Part shown: positions 1 to 9,400 of the stretch, piece after piece
How positions within the stretch are numbered: position 1 is the first letter of the stretch
Layout: every line of letters starts with the position of its first letter
DNA from: Gammaproteobacteria bacterium
GTDB taxonomy: Bacteria; Pseudomonadota; Gammaproteobacteria; Methylococcales; UBA2780
Direction of reading: 5' to 3'
DNA: 13,382 bases
NCBI GenBank assembly: GCA_003646305.1
Contig: QNFJ01000036.1
Coordinates: 1 to 13,382, forward strand
The notes under the pieces: model-generated
Database searches by the model: none
What the model saw: only the letters and a program-made list of their open reading frames with translations
What the model was told of the DNA's origin: nothing
Translations under genes and position numbers: made by a program

Positions 1-2
1 CA

Positions 3-938
3 GTGACTATTCAAGCACCGGGAGAAATATTACTGGATGCCTATTCAACGTCTAAAGTGACGCCACGGATTCCTGCGCAAATTATGCAGAGACATGCAAA
101 GTTAGGCGACCTGGTTTTAAAAGATGCACCATTGCTAACGCTCTCCAGCGTCGAGATGGCGAAAGCGCAAGGTGATCTTTTAATTGCAGGGCTCGAATGG
201 AAACGTGTCAACAAACTGGGACGTAAAGTTGTCGCGGATAAGCGGTATGTTCAAGCCAAAGTGGCTCTTCAGCAGGTGAAAGCGCGTGCGCGTGCCTATG
301 GAATGACGGATGCTCAGATAAAGGTTTTTCTCTCTAAAGGGGATGCAGACTCTGCAGATGGCACCTTTCAGCTTTTGGCTCCACAGGCCGGCACAGTTAT
401 AGATGATGACTTCACGTTAGGCGAACAAGTCGCGGTCGGTGATGTTCTTTATGTTATTACCGATGAATCAAAGCGCTGGATTGAAGCACGTTTAGCCCAT
501 GAACAGGCTGATCAGATTAGGCTGGGTGCACCAGCTTATATTCAGGTTGAGCACCATAAAATCTCTGGAGAGGTAGTTCAGATCCGCCATACACTCGATA
601 AAATTACGCGCAGACATGGTATTCGTATTGCCATTCCAAACCCCAAAGATCACCTCCATCCGGGATTATTTGTGACGGTTTATATAGAGGGGACTGAGGT
701 TGCTGATCAAATTACCGTTGATAGTGATTCGCTCCTAAGATCAGATGATGGGGACTGGATTTTATTTGTGGAGCATGAACCTAATGAGTTTGAGGCAAGA
801 GAGGTAGAGGTGCTCTATCACTCTGGTAATAAATCTATCATAGAGGGCATTCCCGCAGGAACCACTATCGTCACGCACGGAGCATTTTTTCTGCACTCTG
901 AGCTCGCTAAATCTGGTTTCGAAATTCACAATCACTGA
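3..938 (+). CDS. RND efflux periplasmic adaptor (CzcB/CusB-like), 5' partial
   Basis: Membrane-fusion (adaptor) subunit of a tripartite heavy-metal efflux pump; it would link the inner-membrane RND pump to an outer-membrane channel in the periplasm. The visible 311 residues show a first lipoyl half around 19-45, a short alpha-helical hairpin around 50-110, a second lipoyl half around 121-154 (APQAGTV at 126-132), a beta-barrel region around 155-230 with the family-typical HPGLFV at 219-224, and a membrane-proximal domain to the end. There is no signal peptide or N-terminal segment, and the frame is open to the left edge, so the GTG at position 3 is probably internal and the gene starts upstream. 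The RND pump gene follows on the same strand. No Met- or His-rich metal-binding tail is present; the protein ends in HNH. Family assignment is firm, the substrate is not determined. Confidence 0.87.
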   Translation: MTIQAPGEILLDAYSTSKVTPRIPAQIMQRHAKLGDLVLKDAPLLTLSSVEMAKAQGDLLIAGLEWKRVNKLGRKVVADKRYVQAKVALQQVKARARAYGMTDAQIKVFLSKGDADSADGTFQLLAPQAGTVIDDDFTLGEQVAVGDVLYVITDESKRWIEARLAHEQADQIRLGAPAYIQVEHHKISGEVVQIRHTLDKITRRHGIRIAIPNPKDHLHPGLFVTVYIEGTEVADQITVDSDSLLRSDDGDWILFVEHEPNEFEAREVEVLYHSGNKSIIEGIPAGTTIVTHGAFFLHSELAKSGFEIHNH

Positions 939-1007
939 AGGCCATTTCTAATAATTCATGACTGGCATCTATATCTTTAAAGCGTTTTTCAATGAAGTTG
1001 AAAACCT

Positions 1008-1029
1008 CGTTAATAGCCTGCTATTAACG
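1008..1029. repeat. Perfect 9-bp inverted repeat in the adaptor-pump gap
   Basis: CGTTAATAG at 1008-1016 and CTATTAACG at 1021-1029 are exact reverse complements separated by a 4-base loop (CCTG). A T-G pair could extend the stem by one. There is no following T-run, so it is not a standard intrinsic terminator. It lies in the 164-bp gap between the adaptor and pump genes and also inside a 42-codon ORF at 958-1086 (ATG to TAA) that has one hydrophobic stretch but no good ribosome-binding site. It could be an mRNA processing or stability hairpin setting the adaptor-to-pump ratio, or a regulator site; this role is inference. Confidence 0.55.
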
Positions 1030-1102
1030 GTAATCTTCGCCTTGTTCTCAAACATTTTGAACGCATACCTGCTCAGCCAGAATTAATAGAGGCGCCCTTA
1101 AA

Positions 1103-4100
1103 GTGATCCTAAACAAAATCATTAGACTAGGTTTGCAGGCTCGTCTGCTGGTTGTTCTCGCATTAATTGCATTTCTGGCTGGTAGTTTCCTCGTCCTACC
1201 AAAACTCAACCTGGATGCTTTTCCAGATGTAACCAATATTCAGGTTCAGGTAAACACTGAGGCACGCGGTCTGGCAGCTGAAGAAGTTGAGCAGCTGATT
1301 ACTTTTCCCATTGAGTCGGTTATGTACGCTTTGCCCGATGTGGAAGAGGTTCGTTCAATTTCGAAAACCGGGCTTTCAGTCGTTACGGTAGCCTTTAAAG
1401 AGGGTACTGATATCTATTTTGCGAGGCAGCTTGTTTTTGAGCGGCTTCAGATGGCAAAAGAGCGGATCCCTAAAGCAGCAGGAACGCCCGCAATAGGGCC
1501 AAACACATCAGGTTTGGGGCAGATTTATCAATATATCCTCAGTTCAGAGGCGGGTAGTCAGTACGATTCCAGCAGGCTAAGAAGCCTCAATGATTGGGTG
1601 GTGAAGCTGCTACTTATGCCGATCGAAGGAGTGACAGATGTTCTCTCTTTTGGTGGCAAGGTTCGCCAGTTTCAGGTTCAACTTTCCTCGCAGCAACTTC
1701 TTGCTCACAACCTCTCGGTCAATGATGTCGCTGAAGCAATTGAGCGCAATAATCGCAATGCCGGCGGCTGGTACCTGGATCGTGGTGCAGAACAGCTTGT
1801 TATTCGTGGTGTTGGGTGGATTAATAAAGGCTCAGAAGGGCTCAACGATATTAGCAATATCCCTCTAAAAACGATCGACGGCATTCCAGTCAGAGTCAGT
1901 GATGTTGGTCGTGTGGCGTTTGGTTCAGAAATACGCCAGGGGGCGGTAACAATGGCGACACGCGACCAGCAAGGTAATCTCGTCATGATGGGAGAGGTAG
2001 TCGCAGGTATCGTTTTAAAAAGGATGGGAGCCAATACAAAATCGACGATTGATAGCATTAAGGCACGTCTTCCTGTCATTCAGGCTGCTTTACCCAAAGG
2101 TGTCACGATTGAGCCATTCTATGACCAAAGTAATTTGATTAAGCAGGCGGTCTCGACGGTTACAACGGCTTTAGTTCAGGCATTTGTGCTGATTGTGGTT
2201 ATTTTGATGCTGTTTCTGGTCAATTTTAGAAGTACTTTCCTGGTGTTACTCTCGATTCCTGTCTCTATCGGTTTGTCACTGCTGGTGATGGCCTACTGGA
2301 ACGTCTCAGCAAATCTCATGTCACTGGGTGGGTTGGCCATCGCCATCGGCATGCTCGTCGATGGGTCAGTTGTTATGGTCGATAATATCTTTAAAAAACT
2401 GACTGAGGATAAGTTGCAGGATGGTCATCAGGGTGTTGACTACAAACAATTGATCAGTGAGGCCGCCCAAGAGGTGGGTCGCCCAATTTTCTTCGCGGGT
2501 ATTATTGTTATCACTGTTTTTGCGCCCCTTTTCACGCTTGAGGGTGTCGAGGGCAAGCTTTTTCAGCCAATGGCTTTTTCAATTGTTATTGCAATGCTTG
2601 GTGCGCTACTTAGCTCGCTACTGCTTGTTCCGCCACTGGCCAGTTACCTTTTTGAGCGAGGGGTTGGTGTAAAAACAAGCCCCGTTATGCCGCCTCTTAT
2701 TAAGCTCTACAAAAAACTATTAATGGGCGCATTTCGTTTTCGTTCTTTGGTCATAGCAGGTGCTTTTGTACTTTTTATAGGTGCAATCGTACTTTTTAAA
2801 ATAACTGGGACAGAGTTTGTGCCTGAGCTGGAGGAGGGGACACTCAATATTCGGGTTACATTAGCCCCATCTTCTAGCCTAAGCACGTCACTGGAGGTTG
2901 CTCAGAAGCTTGAAAGACAGTTGATGACGTTTCCAGAGGTCATCTATACCTCAAGTAGAATTGGTCGCGCCGAGATTGGAGGAGATCCTGAACCCGTTTC
3001 TAATATAGAAATCTATGTGGGTTTACAGCCGGTTTCTGAGTGGAATAGTGCCCCTGACCGTAGGTCACTTCAGGCGCTAATGGAAAAGAAAATGGCGCAG
3101 CATCCTGGGCTTCTTTTCTCTTTTTCTCAACCGATCGCAACCCGTGTTGATGAGTTGTTATCCGGCGTTAAAGCTCAGTTGGCGATCAAGTTGTTCGGTC
3201 CAGATCTTAATATTCTTTCTAAAAAAGGCAAGGAAATTGAGAGGCTAGCAAGGAAAGTTAAAGGAACTAATGATGTAGAGCTTGAGCAAGTTGTAGGTGA
3301 GTCACAACTCGTTATTCGTCCAGATCGAAAAGCATTAGCCCGCTACGATATTTCAGTTAACCAGGTGATGGAGCTGATCGCAGATGCCATTGGTGGGCGG
3401 GAAGCGGGGCAGGTCATTAATGGAAATGAGCGCTATGATATTTATGTTCGCCTTAAAGAATCTGAACGCAGTAGCGTTAATAAGATACGCCGTCTGATTC
3501 TTGAATCACCGAGTGGTGCCTGGGTACAACTAGATGACGTAGCGACTGTTGAAATTGAATCAGGACCACCACAAATTCGGCGTGATGATGTTCAACGCCG
3601 TATCGTTATTCAGTCGAATGTAGAAGGTCGAGATATGGGTGGACTGGTGGATGAATTACGAGAACGGATCAGGAGCGAAGTCGATCTGCCCGCAGGATAT
3701 AGCGTTGTCTTTGGTGGGCAATATGAGAGTCAACAACGGGCTCAGGCGAGATTAATGATCGTTGTTCCTGCCTCATTGGGGCTCATTTTTATTCTGCTCT
3801 ATTTTGCCTTTAACAGCATGGGGCAGGCGCTGCTGATAATGGTTAACGTTCCCCTGGCACTCATTGGTGGTATCACCTCGCTGTATCTATCGGGTCTGTA
3901 TTTGTCTGTGCCTGGTTCAATCGGTTTCATCACATTACTCGGTGTAGCAGTCCTAAACGGCGTTGTGATGGTGAGCGCTATAAACAGCCGTTTAAATCAA
4001 AGTTCTAAAACCGAAGAGGCGATTTTTGAAGGGGCGATATCAAGGCTACGCCCTGTCCTGATGACCGCAATCACCTCTGCATTAGGACTTATTCCACTTA

Positions 4101-4255
4101 TTTTATCGAGCGGTGTGGGTTCAGAAATTCAGCGCCCACTGGCAACAGTCGTTGTAGGCGGTTTGTTATCATCAACACTATTAACGCTGTTCATCTTGCC
4201 ACTACTCTATAAATTCTTTTCTAGATCAGTTATTAAACGAAGCAGGTCTTTGTAA
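1103..4255 (+). CDS. Heavy-metal efflux RND pump, CzcA/CusA family
   Basis: Inner-membrane proton-driven pump of a tripartite metal efflux system, 1050 residues, near the usual length of about 1,050. The GTG start is chosen because the N-terminus then matches the family (IIRLGLQARLL, first membrane helix about 13-33, then AFPDVTN at 39-45), an in-frame TGA lies at 1058-1060, and GAGG sits 10 bases upstream. Membrane helices cluster around 350-570 and again near the C-terminus, with large periplasmic loops between. The TM4 motif is GMLVDGSVVMVDN at 416-428 with the key acidic D420; it has AIG before it rather than the DFG of classical CzcA, and D427 where E is usual. RVDELLSGV (681-689) and GVAVLNG (947-953) resemble CzcA; the CusA copper-relay methionine in the first of these appears to be Glu (E684). 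This argues for a divalent cation rather than Cu(I)/Ag(I), but the substrate is an inference. Confidence 0.93.
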   Translation: MILNKIIRLGLQARLLVVLALIAFLAGSFLVLPKLNLDAFPDVTNIQVQVNTEARGLAAEEVEQLITFPIESVMYALPDVEEVRSISKTGLSVVTVAFKEGTDIYFARQLVFERLQMAKERIPKAAGTPAIGPNTSGLGQIYQYILSSEAGSQYDSSRLRSLNDWVVKLLLMPIEGVTDVLSFGGKVRQFQVQLSSQQLLAHNLSVNDVAEAIERNNRNAGGWYLDRGAEQLVIRGVGWINKGSEGLNDISNIPLKTIDGIPVRVSDVGRVAFGSEIRQGAVTMATRDQQGNLVMMGEVVAGIVLKRMGANTKSTIDSIKARLPVIQAALPKGVTIEPFYDQSNLIKQAVSTVTTALVQAFVLIVVILMLFLVNFRSTFLVLLSIPVSIGLSLLVMAYWNVSANLMSLGGLAIAIGMLVDGSVVMVDNIFKKLTEDKLQDGHQGVDYKQLISEAAQEVGRPIFFAGIIVITVFAPLFTLEGVEGKLFQPMAFSIVIAMLGALLSSLLLVPPLASYLFERGVGVKTSPVMPPLIKLYKKLLMGAFRFRSLVIAGAFVLFIGAIVLFKITGTEFVPELEEGTLNIRVTLAPSSSLSTSLEVAQKLERQLMTFPEVIYTSSRIGRAEIGGDPEPVSNIEIYVGLQPVSEWNSAPDRRSLQALMEKKMAQHPGLLFSFSQPIATRVDELLSGVKAQLAIKLFGPDLNILSKKGKEIERLARKVKGTNDVELEQVVGESQLVIRPDRKALARYDISVNQVMELIADAIGGREAGQVINGNERYDIYVRLKESERSSVNKIRRLILESPSGAWVQLDDVATVEIESGPPQIRRDDVQRRIVIQSNVEGRDMGGLVDELRERIRSEVDLPAGYSVVFGGQYESQQRAQARLMIVVPASLGLIFILLYFAFNSMGQALLIMVNVPLALIGGITSLYLSGLYLSVPGSIGFITLLGVAVLNGVVMVSAINSRLNQSSKTEEAIFEGAISRLRPVLMTAITSALGLIPLILSSGVGSEIQRPLATVVVGGLLSSTLLTLFILPLLYKFFSRSVIKRSRSL

Positions 4256-4311
4256 AGCGGCGCAACTTTTTGAGTTTATTTTTACTTTTTGTAAGCAAAA
4301 AAAATAGGCAT

Positions 4312-4349
4312 AAGAGGTGATTTTTTAGTGCATAATCTCCGCCTCTTTT
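4312..4349 (+). promoter_or_regulatory. Imperfect hairpin around a possible rdgC -10 element
   Basis: AAGAGGTG (4312-4319) can pair with CGCCTCTT (4340-4347), one G-U pair included, with a 20-base loop, followed by a short T-run to 4349. The loop contains CATAAT (4331-4336), a plausible -10 box for rdgC, but no good -35 is visible 16-18 bases upstream. The stem could be a weak terminator for the pump operon, an operator flanking the rdgC promoter, or chance. The 115-bp gap 4256-4370 is very AT-rich and holds nothing else recognisable. Confidence 0.3.
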
Positions 4350-4370
4350 AATCTTGGAGTTGTCTTTTTT

Positions 4371-5282
4371 ATGTGGTTTAAAAATCTATCTATTTACCGT
4401 TTAAGTAACCCCTTTACACATACTGCTTCTGAGCTGGATGAAAAGCTGGCGGAAAAGGTTTTTCACTCGGTGGGTAAGCATGATCTTTCCTCAATGGGCT
4501 GGACAGAGCCATTGGGTCGTAACGGTAAAACACTATCCCACACGACCAATGGTTATACGATGCTTTGCCTGCGTCATGAACAAAAGATTTTGCCGGCACC
4601 GGCCATTAAAGAGCTGGTCGATGCGCGCGCTGAAGAGCTTGAAGAGAATGAAGCTCGGAAAGTTCGAGGTAAGGAACGTTTGGAGCTGAAAGAGCAGGTG
4701 ATTTCGGAGATGGTTCCGCGTGCTTTTTCCAGGAGCAGCCGGACGTTTGCCTACATAGACTGCAAAAGAGGGTGGTTAATCGTTGATGCAGCGAGTGCTA
4801 AAAAAGCAGAAGAGTTTATTAGTTTTCTAAGAGAGTCTTTAGGTTCTTTTCCTGCAACCCCTATCAGCATGGTAAGTGCGCCTTCATCGACTATGACGAG
4901 CTGGTTGGCGAAAGGAGTTGTACCGAGTCAGTTTGAGTTTGATAACGAATGCGAATTGCGTGATGAAAAGGATGAGGGCGGGATTGTCAAAATTCGTAAG
5001 CAGTCACTGATTTCAGATGAGATTGATATTCATCTCAAGGCAGGGAAGGCAGTGACTCGTCTGGCGTTGACCTTTGATGAAAGGATCAGTTTTGTGCTGG
5101 ATGAAAATATGGGCATCAAACGGGTGCGTTTCCTCGATGTGATTCAAGAAGAGGCGATGGATGTTGTCGCAGAAAGTGCCGTTGAACGGTTTGATAGTGA
5201 CTTTGCCATTATGACGCTGGAATATAATCGTTTTTTGCCCGCCCTTTATGAGGCACTTGGTGGGCTTGCGGAACAAAAATAA
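4371..5282 (+). CDS. rdgC: Recombination-associated protein RdgC
   Basis: RdgC is a ring-shaped, sequence-nonspecific double-strand DNA-binding protein that associates with the nucleoid and limits RecA loading and activity. The protein is 303 residues, the same as E. coli RdgC, and recognisable along its whole length: WFKNLSIYRLS at the start, MGWTEPLG, EKILP-type segment (QKILPAPAIK), PRAFSRSSRTFAYID, VDAASAKKAEEF, and near the end ERFDSDFAIMTLE. All are in the expected order. The ATG start agrees with the family N-terminus; TTGGAG lies upstream at a rather long spacing of about 12 bases. It is followed after 12 bp by sbcD and then sbcC, so the three are likely co-transcribed as a DNA-end and recombination module. 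Nothing appears truncated. Confidence 0.96.
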   Translation: MWFKNLSIYRLSNPFTHTASELDEKLAEKVFHSVGKHDLSSMGWTEPLGRNGKTLSHTTNGYTMLCLRHEQKILPAPAIKELVDARAEELEENEARKVRGKERLELKEQVISEMVPRAFSRSSRTFAYIDCKRGWLIVDAASAKKAEEFISFLRESLGSFPATPISMVSAPSSTMTSWLAKGVVPSQFEFDNECELRDEKDEGGIVKIRKQSLISDEIDIHLKAGKAVTRLALTFDERISFVLDENMGIKRVRFLDVIQEEAMDVVAESAVERFDSDFAIMTLEYNRFLPALYEALGGLAEQK

Positions 5283-5294
5283 CCTTTTAACCTG

Positions 5295-6428
5295 ATGAGA
5301 ATACTCCATACATCCGACTGGCATATTGGCCGCCAGTTTCATAATGTTTCGTTGATCGACGATCAGCGTCATCAGCTTGAGCAGATTATTGAAATAATCA
5401 CCCAAGAAAAAGTTGATGTGGTGCTGGTGGCGGGTGATCTTTATGACCGTTCGATGCCATCGGCGGAAGCGGTTGCGCTGCTTGATGAAGTGATCAACCG
5501 CATTAGCCAGGAGCTGGCGGTACCATTGATTATGATTGCAGGCAATCATGATAGCCCCGAAAGGATTGGTTTTGGGGCGCGACAAATGGCACGTGCGGGG
5601 GTCTATTTGAGCGGTGTTCTGGAGCCAGAAATAAAACCGCTGCGTTTGCAGGATCAGCATGGGATTGTTGAGTTTTTTAGCATTCCTTACGCGGATCCGG
5701 CTACGGTTAAAAGCTGTCTGGATATTGAGGTAAATAGTCACGAAACAGCGATGCAGGCAATTCTTGACCGGCTGGAACGCAGTGAGCATCGTAGCGTCGT
5801 CATTGCTCACTGCTTTATCGATGGAGGTGATGAGTCGGATTCTGAGCGCCCGCTTTCAATCGGTGGTGCAGACAAAATTTCTCCATCACTTTTTAAATCA
5901 TTTGATTATGTTGCGCTGGGACATCTCCATGCACCGCAGTTTAAAGAAGAGCCTTATATTCGCTATTCTGGCTCGCTGCTCAAATACTCATTTTCAGAGG
6001 CACGACAAAACAAATCGGTCACACTGGTGAAAATGGATGCGAAAGGGGACTGTGAGATTAAACTAATTCCTTTGAACCCTAAGCGAAATATGCGCGTGAT
6101 TGAAGGGGCGTTAGAGACACTTTTAGTGGCGGCTAAAGAGGATCCTAGTAGTGATGATTATTTGCTGGTGAGGTTGACTGGTAAAGAGGCGCTGCTTGAC
6201 CCGATGAGTAAGCTACGCCAGGTTTATCCTAATATTCTACATTTAGAGAGGCCCGATCTGCTTGAAGGGGGGCAGCGTAAGCGAGTCAGCAAAGAGAAGT
6301 TAGCAAGAGGGCAGCTGCCAATGTTTAAAGATTTTTATAAACAGATGACAGATGACGAGCTAGATGAGGAGGGAGGCGCATTGATTGCAGAAATTCTTGA
6401 GTCGGTTAACCGAAGTGAGGTTGATTAG
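5295..6428 (+). CDS. sbcD: SbcD, nuclease subunit of SbcCD
   Basis: Mn-dependent phosphoesterase subunit (Mre11 family) of the SbcCD complex, which degrades DNA ends and opens hairpins and cruciforms formed at palindromes during replication. The 377-residue protein shows the five calcineurin-like phosphoesterase motifs: D8-W-H10, GDLYDR with D48, GNHDS with N84-H85, H172 in IAHCF, and GHLH with H210 and H212. All metal ligands are present. It is slightly shorter than E. coli SbcD (about 400), the difference lying in the less conserved C-terminal part. No purine-rich ribosome-binding site is visible in the 12 bp after the rdgC stop, so translation is probably coupled to rdgC. The sbcC start follows after 2 bp. 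Confidence 0.96.
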   Translation: MRILHTSDWHIGRQFHNVSLIDDQRHQLEQIIEIITQEKVDVVLVAGDLYDRSMPSAEAVALLDEVINRISQELAVPLIMIAGNHDSPERIGFGARQMARAGVYLSGVLEPEIKPLRLQDQHGIVEFFSIPYADPATVKSCLDIEVNSHETAMQAILDRLERSEHRSVVIAHCFIDGGDESDSERPLSIGGADKISPSLFKSFDYVALGHLHAPQFKEEPYIRYSGSLLKYSFSEARQNKSVTLVKMDAKGDCEIKLIPLNPKRNMRVIEGALETLLVAAKEDPSSDDYLLVRLTGKEALLDPMSKLRQVYPNILHLERPDLLEGGQRKRVSKEKLARGQLPMFKDFYKQMTDDELDEEGGALIAEILESVNRSEVD

Positions 6429-6430
6429 TC

Positions 6431-9400
6431 ATGCGGCCTCTAAAACTTTCGATGTCGGCTTTTGGCCCCTTTCCAACAACAGAAACAGTCGATTTTAGAA
6501 CGTTGGGGGAGTCGCCCCTCTTTCTTATCAATGGGCCGACTGGCTCAGGAAAAACGACCATTCTCGATGCCATCTGTTATGCCCTCTATGGTAAAACGAC
6601 TGGTGATGAGCGAGAGGGGCATCAGATGCGGTGCGACCAGGCAGCGAGCGATCTATTAACCGAAGTTACTTTTGAGTTTCAACTGGCTGGCAAGCGCTTT
6701 CGTATTCGCCGCGTTCCTGAGCAGTTACGCCCTCGGCTAAAGGGCGAAGGCTTTACGGATCAAAAGCCCGAAGCACAACTTCAAGCCATTGATGAGTCGG
6801 GTGAAACGCGGCTGTTAGTGGCAAGAAAAACAGGTGAAGCGACTCAGGAAATTCAGCTCCTGACAGGATTAACGGCTGATCAATTTCGCCAGGTGATAGT
6901 TTTACCGCAGGGGAAGTTCAGGCAGCTGCTGCTTGCAGAATCAGCAGACAGAGAGAAGATATTAAGTCAGCTTTTTGAAACGCAGCTCTATAAAAAGGTT
7001 GAAGAGCGGCTGAAAGAAAAAGCGAAAGTGATCGCAGATGAGGTGAAGCAACTTGAGTTACGCCGAACAGCACTGTTAGAAACGGCATCGGTCGAAATGC
7101 AAGCCGAGCTAGAGAAAGAGATTGAAGAGCAGGTTGGGTTATTAGCTGAGCTGAAAGCACAGTTGGATATTGCCGAAAAAGAGAGTCGTTTGGCTCAGCG
7201 CCGATTGAGTGATGGACAAAAGCTAGAGGCTGATTTTAAACTTCATAAAGAGGCTGAAATGGCCTTATCAACACTTTTAGCAGAAGAGAGTCAGTATCAA
7301 AAGAATGTTATTAAGCTGGAGGCGGCGCAAGCTGCGCAACAACTCAATCCCGTGGCGCAAGAGCGGCAGCGCTGCCGCACTGAACGGAATGCAGCCCTGT
7401 CTGCAGATGAGCAGTGCAGCCGTGCGTTAGCAGAGGCAACAGGGGGGCTGAAGGCGGCAGAAGATAATTGGCAGCAGCAGAAACTAAAAAAACCTCAATT
7501 AGAGCAGATCAAGCAGAAACAGCTGGCATTAGAGGGGTTATTGCCACGGGTAGTGGCACTTAAAAAGGCAGAAGAGACACTTAAACAGAGTGAGGGGCAA
7601 TTGGGGCTGAGCCGCCAGAAAGTGACTCATCTGCAGGATAATCAACAACAGCTTGAACAGCAATTTAAGCGGGATGAGAGCGACTTAAAAAGCCAACAAG
7701 CGGCACTACAACTATTGCCGCTAGAAGAGGCTAATTTGAAAGAGCGAGCGCGATTGTTGCGGTTAAAGCAGGCTTTGCATAAAGAGCAAACAGCTCTAGT
7801 TTTGGCTCAAGAGATGAAAGTACAGCTGACAACTGTTTTAACGGCGCAACAAAAAGAGACTGAAGTGGCCAGGCAGCACCATAAAACAATCGCACTTGCC
7901 TGGCATACCGGGCAGGCGGCCCTTCTTGCAAAAACATTGGAAGCAGGCCGACCCTGTCCTGTTTGTGGCAGTGATGAGCACCCTATACCGGCAGAAAGTG
8001 AGCAGACTTTACCCACAGAGGCACAGTTGCGCGAAGCGGTTGAAGAGGCCGACAATTTTGCAGAAAAGGTGAGAGCGTTACTAAACCAGCAACATGCCGC
8101 GGCGCGAGAGTGTGAGCAGATAGAGCGTAAAATCAGAGAGCAGCTTAGTGAACTTGGGGAGGCAGCTGAATTAGAGACAGAGGTGTTAGAGCACCAGTTG
8201 GGTGAGATGAGTCAACTGGTCAATAAGCTGCTTGGGAGCCGCAAACAGTTGACGACTAAAGAGCAGGCTCTAGAAGCATTAGAAGACACATTATCGCAGC
8301 AAAAAATAGCCATTAGCGAAGCGGCTGAGCAGGTGACTGATTGGTCAAACCGACAGGTCGCCGCACAGCAAGATTTAGAGAATAAGCAGGCAGAACTGCC
8401 TGAAGAACAGCGCATTGCCGGCAATATAGAGCGTGATATTACACAGGCAACAGCTGCGTGGTCACAGCTTGCTAAAGTGATTGATCAGGCGGATCAGGAG
8501 TACAGGAAGTCTCGTGAAGCGTTGAGCCATGCTGAGGCACAGGCAACTGTTGAAAAAGAGCGGTTAATACGGCTGCAAAAGCTGAGTGATCAGGTGGAAA
8601 AGAATTGGTTCGAGGCACTTTCAAAAAGCCTCTTTAAAAATGAAGAGCTATTCATGGTTGCCCAACAGTCTGCGGATGAAATGGCGCAGCTGACTGCATT
8701 AATCAAACGTTATAACCAACAAAAGTTAAAAGCTGAAACAACCTTGAAGGAGCGGGCGCAACGGATTGAGGGTAAATTGCCGCCGGCACTTGCTGAACTT
8801 GTAGTGCAAGAGCAAGTAATGCTTGGCAAAATGAAGGGAGCCACGACCGATTTCCACCAAAAACAGGCTCGACAACAACAGCTTTTGGATACTCAGGAAA
8901 AACTAACGGAGACAGCGGGGCAGTTGGTCGTATTGAGTGAGCGCTATAAAGTGGTGGGTCGTTTAAGTAAAGTGGCAAATGGTGAGAATAGCCACAACCT
9001 CAGCTTGCAGCGTTTTGTTCTTTCAGTATTGCTCGATGATATTTTGATGGCCGCGACTCAGCGGCTGAAAATCATGAGTAAAGGGCGCTATCAGCTGATT
9101 CGCAAAACAGAAGTGACACACCGAGGTCGTAAAGCAGGGCTCGATCTCGATGTTTATGATGAATACACCGGAAAGAGCCGGCCGGTTGCGACACTATCTG
9201 GTGGAGAAAGCTTTATGGCGGCACTCTCATTAGCGCTAGGTTTGTCGGATGTGGTGCAGGGCTATTCTGGGGGTATCCAGCTCGATATGCTCTTTATTGA
9301 TGAAGGTTTTGGAAGTCTGGATTCTGACTCGTTAGAACTAGCAATTAAAACGCTGGTAGACCTGCAGGCCGTAGGTAGAATGGTGGGTGTTATTTCCCAT

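Noticed and set aside
5013..5810. A 265-codon open frame on the - strand across the rdgC-sbcD junction
   Set aside because: It is antisense to two clearly conserved genes, crosses their boundary, and its translation shows no recognisable family or domain pattern.
7800..8430. Short - strand frames rich in Ser, Cys and Ala inside sbcC
   Set aside because: They are mirror images of the Gln/Glu/Ala-rich coiled-coil codons of sbcC, not genes.
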